A stretch of DNA of 64,000 nucleotides from Endomychus coccineus (lineage: Eukaryota > Arthropoda > Insecta > Coleoptera > Endomychidae), in the NCBI GenBank assembly GCA_958510875.1, contig OY294068.1:22796297-22860296 (forward strand). The letters are read 5' to 3'. Below, in pieces: positions 56,015-64,000 of the stretch. The position numbers and the translations under genes were made by a program. Numbering within the stretch: position 1 is the first letter of the stretch; every line of letters starts with the position of its first letter. The notes under the pieces were generated by a model. That model was not told the DNA's origin and did not search any database. It worked only from the letters and a program-made list of their open reading frames with translations.

Positions 56015-57640
56015 TGTACTGTTATGATTTCATTTCCTACATAACAAAAAATGATAGAATTTGAACTTACCGAAACATTAAAAATAGAACAGATCAAAAA
56101 ATATATGAAATATGGAATTAAAAACATTATTTAAAGTTAAATTATAGGTAGTATAAGATATTAAACATTGTATAATAACATAAACCAGAATGTAAAATAG
56201 TATATAATAAGTGTAAAGAAGAAACAGTGAAAGTGGATAAACGTACAGTGATACGAAAGAGGAAAATCAAAATTCAATTGATTCAAAGACTATCAGAAGA
56301 TAGCACAAACTAGTAAAATAAGTTATAGATCTAAGATAGTATTAAGAAATTTGAGTTCTACAAAGTTATATAAATGTTATTTATATTTTATATTAAGTAT
56401 TAGATTTAAGAATTGACAAATGTCAAAATTGACATAAGAATTAGAATAATCAAGTTAATAGGAACCTAATCATAGGCTTTCATATATCAAAATATGGGAA
56501 AAATTGTTGGTAATATCAATTTAAATAACAGAATGCACAATAACTTTGAATAATTTGAAAATCTTCAATATTTCAAAATTTCAAGAATACTCAATTTTCA
56601 TTGGTCGATACAAAATTAGATATTTCAAATCATAATAATTAGAAAGTTCTGTCAGATCCAACAATGGGAATAGCATCCTAGATCCTTTATTGGTTGAATC
56701 TGACATAAGCTGGCGTCCTTTTGTGGGTCCTATAAAAAGGAAACAGGAAAGGAAGCTAAACAGTTTGAATTTACATCTGACACTGAAAGTGTGTCCAGCA
56801 GCTCAATTTCCATAACCTTAGTTTTTGGTTACATCGGAGAACTGAAACAGTCTCTGTAGCTTCGACAAGTTTATATAACCAAAGCAAATAAATTATTCCT
56901 ACGAAACAAGTAGTGCTCCTGAGTCTTCGTATCAACGTTTCAAGATTAAAATGACCACAGTTATTCCAGTAGCATCGTAGAATATTCAATCTTCGATAGC
57001 GTTCCAGTATATTATAGAAGAAGTTTTATATCTCAAAAGAATAAAACAATCAACAATTTATTATCAACAGTTCCTGAATTATAAAGAAGTATCAACGTAG
57101 TTTACCTGTGTATGTGTAATAGCAGAGTATTGTTTTAAAGTGAATAATCAAATAACCAAGAAGACATATAAAATCAACAGAACATTGCCAACATTCTTCC
57201 TAGTATTATTGGATATATCTAAAAGTAAGTTTATTTATAATATCCTCATTGTATTTGTGTTTCTGAATGTAAGATTGTCATTTGTAAACAAGTATTAATT
57301 TTAAGTAGTTTGAGGTTATAATAGAAACATAGAAAATTTAAAAATACAAAGAACTATTGTCAACATAGAAATTTCAGAACATAAAGGTAACTTGTAAAAT
57401 CTGTAAACTTGATATAATAATACAGGGTCATTAATATTGAAATATAAACTTATAACATTCAAACAAAGTATTGTGTTTAATTCCATATAACATATAATAC
57501 AAATCATTCATTCAAATCAATCAAAACAAATCAAATTAAATTCAAACCAAAATAAAAAGCTAGCCGGAATAGAATTAAATTAAAATTGAACAAAATATAA
57601 ATCATTAATTTATAAATAAAAAGGTAAAGCCTTTTTTTTA
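56015..57640 (+). repeat. 1.7 kb dispersed repeat, copy 2
   Basis: Homologous to 5650-7370 in inverse orientation, starting near 'TGTTATGATTTCATTTCCTA' (56023) and ending near 'AAAAGCTAGCCGGAATAG' (57555-57572) plus an A/T tail. It carries a TATA-like box 'CTATAAAAAGGAAAC' (56737-56751). It has no coding frame. It lies between two head-to-head repeats (55784-55912 and 57644-58020). Confidence 0.75.
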
Positions 57641-57643
57641 ATA

Positions 57644-58020
57644 ACAGTACTGAGGACCTTTCGGCTAACAAGTAGTCATCATCAGAGTAAACTAAATCAT
57701 AAATCAAAATGTGCCTCTTTGAATACTATTTGGGGATAATAGAGTAAACAATGGGTTACCCTTATATGGAGATAAATCGGAATTTAATAAATTGCTTTTT
57801 CGGTTATACTTTTCTATTCCTTCTAAATTACCTAGATATTTGTCTGTACTGTGTTTTAAAAGTGATACACTTTACTGAGTAATGGTGTGACCTGTATTGT
57901 TTACATTATTATCCCCAAATAGTATTTAAGCAGGCACGTTTTGATTTATAATTTAGTTTACTCTGATGATGGTTACTTGGTAGCCGAAAAGTCCTTAGTA
58001 CTTTAGTAGTATTTTTAGTG
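57644..58020. repeat. inverted repeat carrying hammerhead-like cores on both arms
   Basis: The left arm 57644-57748 is the inverse of right arm 57913-58012, sharing 'CCCCAAATAGTATT', 'GGCACGTTTTGATTTATAA' and 'TTTAGTTTACTCTGATGATG'. The right-arm motif (57963-57998, +) is 'CTGATGA', T, 'GGTTAC TTG GTAGCC', 'GAAAAGTCCTTA'; the left-arm motif (57685-57659, -) is a variant. Confidence 0.82.
57963..57998 (+). ncRNA. hammerhead-ribozyme-like motif, second subtype
   Basis: 'CTGATGA', an extra T, a six-pair helix II ('GGTTAC'/'GTAGCC', TTG loop), 'GAAA', and a short 'AAG..CTT' helix III followed by A. Helix sequences differ from the 41/55/60 kb subtype while pairing is kept. Helix I is weak. Confidence 0.5.
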
Positions 58021-59067
58021 GATAAGGGTGATCATTTCTTATTTATAGTGTTATAATATATCCACAGTGTGAACTCTTTTATAGTTTATCTGTGTAATAT
58101 TGTCGATATCACAAAAGAGATATACGAATCTCCAAATCAATTCCTCAAGGTTGTCGCAATTCGGTAAGAAGCTGCCGAATACGTATTAGGTCGGTCTGGA
58201 GTCGTTCTCCATCTCGTCTTGATATAATCACCGAAATATACTCGCAAAGATCGCGGTTCATAAAAGTAAATAATCACCTCTTAAATATCCATAAGAGGAT
58301 AACGTATTACAGAACCCATTTCACTTCAGTAGGATTATGTGTTATTCAAGAGTTGAAACATAAACATGGAAATATCTAAATGAACACCTAATGCCTTGCA
58401 TTCCAACATGGTGGATAGTGATTACATAGCGATTTAATCCTCGACACTTAATTAAAACGAAAGAAGGTGAAGTAATTAACTCAAGTTTTGTTTATTAGAC
58501 GCCTCCAATTTAACGTTTTATATCAAATTCACATCTCTTTTCTTCGAGCAGATTGCTGAATGCTGAAAGATAAATCATTTTAACCGACTTTCATAAAGTT
58601 AATTACGAAATAATTACGAATTCTGAGTGTGCGGCACTTGAAAGAACGCTGTTATAAAAATTGAAAGCTTTTATTGAAACACAAAAGTCCATCATAACCG
58701 ACTGACGTAATTACCCAAATTTAAAATAGCCATGGGCGCATCATACAGTTTGTAAGCTTGAAGTTTATATTTATTTTTACGTTGGACATCACGGAATTAT
58801 GAGTTCAGAGGATATTGCGATGACACTGCATCCAAAATGAATAATTCATTATATTGAAATTCATGCTGTTATTGATTATAGATTTGCTAGTTCTTCATGC
58901 ATCGTTTGAATCTCAATATAGATGTGAAATTGTAAAAGACATTTTGATTTCAAAATATTCACATTCAATATAATATCTAAGCATACAAATGTATGAATTC
59001 AAATAATAACATAAAAATAATACAGACGCAGATGGAAAAATAGAATTTCGTGGTTTACTAAAGAAGT
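58021..59067. other. no gene recognised
   Basis: On the minus strand, 58265-58150 has a short open stretch ('EYISVIISRRDGERLQTDLI') of protein-like composition, unassigned. The rest is AT-rich. Confidence 0.35.
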
Positions 59068-59074
59068 TTGGTCT

Positions 59075-59760
59075 CATTGTTATCTTCATTCCAATTCCGT
59101 TGCACCAACATGTTAAAAAAGTGTTCTAGCCTTACAGATCGCGCGGTTAAATTGTCCCACGCAGAGGACCGTCCCAAAAATTTACAAATTGTTCATAATA
59201 CACTGGACTACCCAAAAACATTTCTCAATCCTATCATTAAAGAAAGAATAAACAAAATCTATAATGGATCTTCATATATGAATAACATAAAAGGTAATAC
59301 AGACAATTTTATAACATTACCATACATTCCGGAGACCTCAGAGGAAAGTAAGAAATGTTTGCAAAAGTATGATACACATGTCGCGCATAAGCCTACAAAC
59401 TGTGTTGGAAAATATTTCTCAAATCTAAAACCTTTAATAGCTAAAGATAAAAAAAACCACACAGTATACAAATTAAATTGTTTAGATTGCGATGGGACTT
59501 ATACTGGAATCTCTAAACAATATTTACAAAAAAGAATGTATGGTCATAAGTATAGCACAAGAAACAAAAGCTTAGATAATTCCACCGGCCCTTGCTAAAC
59601 ATTGCTTTGATTATAACCATCAATTCGATTAGAAAAATTTTAATATTTCAACTGAGGAAACCAATTAATATAAAATATCTATTCTGGAGATGATTCACAT
59701 AAAACGTGACTCCAAATCTGTAAATCATAGGACAGATATTCAGACACTAAGTCAGATTTA
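59075..59760 (+). mobile_element. Penelope-like retroelement C-terminus with GIY-YIG endonuclease relic
   Basis: The frame runs to 59598. It begins in the linker after the reverse transcriptase ('SLTDRAVKLSHAEDRPKNLQ') and 'FLNPIIKERINKIYN', then the pre-endonuclease block 'LPYIPETSEESKKCLQKYDT'. It enters the GIY-YIG fold: 'NHTVYKLNCLDCDGTYTGIS' (the 'GTYTG' stands for GIY-YIG), 'KQYLQKRMYGHK' (catalytic Arg region). A +1 shift at 59588 continues 'ALAKHCFDYNHQFD' and, after a stop, 'SILEMIHIKRDSKSVNHRTD', the usual C-terminal glutamate-containing segment. The endonuclease normally cuts target DNA for insertion. The reverse transcriptase domain is missing upstream. Confidence 0.93.
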
Positions 59761-59995
59761 AACTAACTTCCTACATGCCTCTTTTTAATGTTAAAAGTAT
59801 ATTTTAGTAGAATGTCAAAAGTATATTTCCAATAACTGACAAACCTTTTTTTATTAGCTCGTAAATCTTAGCATCTGGTTTGAAAGTGGATACTTGAACC
59901 TAATGTTGTCGTTAGTCGTTCATAGACTTTGTTGACATTAGCTCGCATTTATTAAGAGTACTGCTTTACAGTGGATTCTTAATATATTATACTTA

Positions 59996-60232
59996 TAACA
60001 TTGATGTGTTACAATTTCGATTATTCGTGTTTCTGTTCGTTTCGGCGACGTGGGCATTTTAATTGAAATTGGTGCGATAAGGACGCTTTGTGTTAATACA
60101 ATTAGTTTTAAGTAATCCAGTTTTAGACATGATAAGTCTTTTGATGATGGTCGTGAGATCGAAACGTACGTAAAGACAAGAAAATATAAAACATAAGTGT
60201 TAATGTGACCTATTTCCCGAGAATTATATATG
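59996..60232 (+). repeat. Penelope-associated 3' repeat, copy 2
   Basis: Matches 41015-41250 closely. It starts about 240 bases downstream of the Penelope-like C-terminus on the same strand and probably is its 3' noncoding region. It includes the hammerhead-like motif at 60136-60177. A minus-strand open frame across it is not a gene. Confidence 0.82.
60136..60177 (+). ncRNA. hammerhead-ribozyme-like motif downstream of Penelope relic
   Basis: Helix I 'GTCTT' pairs with 'AAGAC' at the end. The core is 'TTGATGA' (C-to-T change), extra T, helix II 'GGTC GTGA GATC' (one wobble), 'GAAA', then 'CGTACGTA', giving a short helix III and the expected cleavage context GTA. Its place in the 3' region of a Penelope-like element agrees with published descriptions of hammerheads in this element class. 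Confidence 0.58.
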
Positions 60233-60333
60233 TAATAAAAATAATAACATTTATCTATGGAATAATGACGTAATCTGTTCTTGAACAATTGCAAGCTTGT
60301 AATTTTTGTTAGATCATTTGGGAATTTATTATA
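60225..60333 (-). mobile_element. LINE C-terminal fragment
   Basis: Minus-strand 'LYNKFPNDLTKITSLQLFKN' then 'RLRHYSIDKCYYF' matches the 'YN.LP..I....SL..FK..L' end of CR1/jockey reverse transcriptases. It abuts the left end of mariner 2. It could be one of several decayed LINE ends in the window. Confidence 0.7.
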
Positions 60334-62076
60334 CAGGGTGAGGCAAAAAGATGTTAACACTGTAAGGGAGACTGAACGTTTTTTTCGAAAATTAAGACAT
60401 GGCGTCCTGATATTCCATTGAGAAACGAATGAAGATAGCTGCCTGAATCGAAGTCTTTCAGTCTCCAAGCATCGTCGTACAAGAAAAATGCAAGGCCAGC
60501 ACCGGAGAGGACGATTGCAAGGGGTACAGCGGTAGAAAGAAATCAGTCCGAACTGAAGAGAATATCATCCTCGTGCAGGGAGCGATGGTAGTCAGCCCAA
60601 CCAAGTCAACGAGCAGACTTTCTCGAGGAACTAACATTTCGCGAAGGTCACCGGTTGGAATTTTGCATCGTGATTTAGGAATGAAGTCACACCTTGTCCA
60701 TTACAGTCTGATGGCCAGCACCTTCACCCGACCTGACTCCATGCGATTTTTGACTGTGGGACATGGACGAGGATCAAGGATCAACTTGGACGACCTGAAA
60801 CACTCACGTCATCGCTGGAATTCCTGCTAACATATAACATTACAAGTTTCGTTTGAATTTTAGTTTGATTCTCCAAATTCCGAAAGTTTAAATGATTTTA
60901 CACTACGTAAACGCCGAAACCATAGATACCTTTAATTCGACTTCAGAAGTAATTTTGAAAATTGTTCAATAGCATAGCTACAGGGTAGTGGCTCCCCTTT
61001 GGTGACCTTATTTCCACCGCCCCTGCATTTTTCGAAATTGCACATTCCGTTGATTCCTCATTCAGTTTGGAAAGAAGAAGGAGTTCTTGCAAAATTTCGA
61101 TGGAGGCTGTAACGTTATACGTTACTGAGTTTCTAATTGATTGAATAATGTTAATAACGGTTTCCGCTCGGAATTATAGATAATTAAACTTGAAAAGAGA
61201 CTAGAACTGTATTTTAATAGCGAAAATCTATTATTTTACTAAAGCGCGAATCCAGAGAGGTCTCGCGATACATGATGAGAGGAAAAACTAGAAAACGGAT
61301 ATCGAGAGGATCAAAACTATTTTTCTTTATAAAATACATAATTCCAATTTAATTAATCAAATTACTTAGAATTCTAATTGGTTTCACTTTCAATTTCTGA
61401 TCTTTGTATTGATCTTTGTTCATTTATAAAATAAGTATGTTATTATTCTAACTAATTTTGTTAAGTTGAAACCTTTGATCTGATGTATTATCTATATTTT
61501 TGATAATTTTTTACTGTTTTTATTGACCATATTGAACGGTTTTTCAAATGTGGCTGATCGAAGTCATGGAGATACAGGTGCCAACATTTTCGAGGTAGTG
61601 CTCTGGAAAAGTTGTCATAGTTTCATCCCTCATCCTCTAAATTAAATGTGATATCCCAAAAGTACGATGAAGAAGGTGTCCACCAGGTAAGACAGGACGG
61701 GCCTCGGCAAGGGTTGTCTGAAGAAATGCGTCGACAATGACCTAAGACTATTGCGCAATCTGTGACCTTGAGTTAAAAATAGATTTGGTTGCTATGCAAG
61801 GAGTATAGATATAAATATAGATTCAGATGGGGGAATATATCTGGATTGATTCAACTCTTCAATCTCAATAGCGATTATTTTCCGAAAACGCTTGTAAATA
61901 AAACCGAAACGTAGTTTCCATTCACCAATTTGAATTCGACCTTTTTGTATTGTATGTGTGTGAGAGTGTATTGAGAGGGATGTGTGCCAAATTGAAACCC
62001 TGCAACCAAATCTCTGCCTTGTAATTTAAAGTGATTAAGCACCCATTTAATGTTAACATCTTTTTGCCTCACTATG
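60334..62076 (+). mobile_element. mariner/Tc1-type element (mariner 2), 1.74 kb
   Basis: Ends are 'CAGGGTGAGGCAAAAAGATG' (60334) and, on the other strand, 'CATAGTGAGGCAAAAAGATG' (62076), extended by 'TTAACA'. TA flanks both (60332-60333 and 62077-62078). A transposase relic lies at 60465-60840. The rest (60841-62040) is non-coding as far as I can see. Confidence 0.88.
60465..60840 (+). pseudogene. Tc1/mariner-superfamily transposase relic with internal deletion
   Basis: 'GRKKSVRTEENIILVQGAMV', 'SPTKSTSRLSRGTNISRRSP' and 'GILHRDLGMKSH' are the N-terminal paired-type DNA-binding region of this transposase group. The frame then jumps to the catalytic C-terminal block 'WPAPSPDLTPCDF' (with a frameshift), which normally follows the second catalytic Asp. 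About 150 codons in between, including two catalytic residues, are deleted. Confidence 0.85.
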
Positions 62077-62079
62077 TAC

Positions 62080-63360
62080 CTATATATGACGCGCTACACC
62101 AAGTTGAAAAATGGTATGATGCTCCTTGTTAAACCAAATAAAAGCATACACGATAGAATAATGATAGTTTTCGAAATTTATCACAGTATTTTATACGTAT
62201 TATTATATATACTATACATGCGAAAAGATTATTTAGAAGCTGTACATTACAATAAGTTATAACATAGAACTAGATAAAACGCGCTCGAATTCAAAATGAC
62301 CATAATCTACTATTATTAAATCGAAATTACCTCACACATAATTTACCTATCCTGAATTGGAGGTGCTTGTGAAGCATGCAATTTTCGTCGGAAGTAATGA
62401 TAGTAATTTTCAGTTCCGCCTTCGGTGACAATAGATCGTCGAATGGAATATGGTTCGCAACAATCACTATAAACAAGTCAATAATCCAGTCTGCATTCTG
62501 ACAAATTATGTCGTCTGCAGTACGTGTCGCATCCACAATGGCATTAAACTGAACTTGCGCAAACATAGACTTGGTGCTATTTTACGGTTAACTGACTGAA
62601 CTCGGGACATTTCCAAAATGATTGTCTCCTTCAAATTGTAATTATTTCGCTTCGATGATATCTATGTTGCCATTTGTTGCATTATTCGTACCGATACCGT
62701 AGCGAACTATACGATGTCTGATCATGAAATGTCGGTAATTTATACACGTTGTGTAGCAAAGCTGCCTTATTAATTATCAATTAGAATTCATTCAGATATC
62801 CAAACAAGTTGCTAAAATTTAAGCTGGTTCTAAGAACACCCATGAACGTAAATAGAAATATGACATTCTTTGTTGCCTTTCATTATGGACAAGTCGAGTT
62901 CTTTGTATGTGTGGGACAGAAACGAAATGTATAGTCTTTCAATCCTTGTCAAGGAAGGGTCATTATAATTTGTGAAATATCGACAAAGTCGAAGAGGTTC
63001 CTCACACCTTCAATAGGATATCGTAAATTACGTATCTAACGAAATAAAACAAGTGTTTTATACTATATTGGTAGTTAAGACATATGTTTATGATCTAATT
63101 TGTAACGGCAGGTTGATCGCTTACCATGAATTTTTCCTTTGAAGCTACAATCTATCCACGTAACGATAACATAAGACGTGCAGGACGCAATCGAAGTCAG
63201 TTATTTTCTAACTTCTTGAGTTGAATCTTGCTTTGACTATTTCACGAATCACTTAAATCATATTTTAGAAAAGTTTCCAATTTCCATATCGGGTCACTTC
63301 CTGGTTATCGGTATACGTACTGCAAGTTATATTGATATTAATTAATCAAGAGATATATAA
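62080..63360. other. no gene recognised; one unassigned ORF
   Basis: A 79-codon minus-strand frame at 62327-62566 ('DDIICQNADWIIDLFIVIVA', 'HKHLQFRIGKLCVR') has protein-like composition and 'AG/GTAAAT' near its end, so it could be an exon, but I cannot assign it and it does not resemble a semaphorin. Confidence 0.35.
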
Positions 63361-63364
63361 GAAT

Positions 63365-64000
63365 GAATCTGCATGAAATAAGTAAGTTGATGACCTTTAG
63401 AAAACAAAGAAAACCAGAGAAGGGCTTCCTCTACTGGTTGAAAATATTACATTTCATCATGCCACATGTTGAAATATTATTTAATTAGACTCAAATTGAT
63501 AGTGCTCAACTGCAAAAAGGAATTGAACAATTCCAACAGCAAATTATCCGAATTAGAAATTCTACTGACAATGACAATCAAGAACGCAATGATGAAGAAC
63601 CTGCCAGGAAAAGACAAAGAACGACTACTGGAGATAACAGAGCTGTTATTGCAAAGGAAGTATGTGACACTATTTTAAGCCAAATTAGCGACTCATTTGA
63701 TTTTAGGGATCACTTAAGTGAAGTAAAATTTTTGATCCTTAAAATTTTAAAACTTATAGACACTAATTTCCACATAAACATTTTGATGAAACTGTGAACT
63801 CTTATCCTATGTTGGACAGTGTAGAATTAAAAACTTTTAGTGTTCATAACAGACAACAACCTGAAAAAAGGTTTTGACGGAAATATACAAACAGTTGGAT
63901 ATTATTTGTACAACACTCATGTCTAACGTTTTTTCCAGCATGAGAAATAGTAGAATGGATTTTATGTACAAAAAATAGCTAGGAGGGTGGGCCTCTTCCA
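63365..64000 (+). mobile_element. hAT transposase relic, continues past the window
   Basis: 'GFLYWLKILHFIMPHVEILF' (63420-63480) matches the same block in the 36.5 kb hAT element. It is followed by 'QLQKGIEQFQQQIIRIRNS', 'RKRQRTTTGDNRAVIAKEVC', 'CDTILSQISDSFDFRDHLSE' and a decayed 'LSKFDFLI'-like tail. Stops and frameshifts are present. The 'GGGTGGGC' at 63985 resembles sequence near the 36.5 kb element's terminus. The right part lies beyond the window. Confidence 0.82.

Noticed and set aside
59938..60468. 176-codon minus-strand open frame
   Set aside because: It runs across three unrelated things: a mariner end, a LINE C-terminus and a non-coding Penelope-associated repeat. It is not a gene.

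Overview
This 64 kb window is animal nuclear DNA, almost certainly from an insect. It is AT-rich, has no operons, and contains very few protein-coding exons among many degenerate transposable elements of families common in insects. Two nuclear copies of mitochondrial DNA keep the gene order nad6-cytb-trnS2-nad1, which is the ancestral insect order. I cannot name the species.

Host gene: two exons on the minus strand (37217-37325 and 8051-8246) join exactly in frame across consensus splice sites. Together they encode the front part of a semaphorin sema domain, most like transmembrane Semaphorin-1a. The intron between them is about 29 kb and makes up nearly half the window. The neighbouring exons upstream and downstream were not found. 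The rest of the window is therefore intron or flanking DNA.

Repeat landscape, left to right: a long inverted repeat (607-879); a LINE reverse-transcriptase relic (2390-3130); a 1.7 kb repeat (5650-7370) that has an inverted partner at 56015-57640; LINE ribonuclease H relics (11.2 kb, 13.8-15.1 kb); a small foldback element and a very young 250-bp tandem duplication (15.6-16.4 kb); a mariner (17.6-21.0 kb) that holds both a mitochondrial insert and a 1 kb TA-flanked element; a LINE cut by a PIF/Harbinger element (21.9-23.6 kb); a Penelope-like fragment, a Gypsy gag relic and a hAT relic (23.5-25.7 kb); a Tigger/pogo element cut by a LINE (26.3-28.6 kb); a LINE cut by a short terminal-inverted-repeat (TIR) element with an 8-bp target duplication (32.3-34.3 kb); several copies of two related unnamed TIR families (34.5, 39.7, 44.4 and 49.4 kb); two short elements with perfect 8-bp and 9-bp target duplications (36.5 and 38.4 kb); a second mitochondrial insert (41.8 kb); a Helentron-type helicase/endonuclease relic (44.7-45.6 kb); more LINE relics; and a Penelope-like endonuclease relic whose 3' region carries a hammerhead-like motif (59.1-60.2 kb), followed by a second mariner (60.3-62.1 kb) and a hAT relic running off the right edge.

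Nothing here looks like an intact autonomous element. Every transposon coding region I could read has stops, frameshifts or deletions. The most informative signals are nested insertions whose removal restores the host reading frame, and a dispersed family of hammerhead-ribozyme-like motifs with compensating stem changes.
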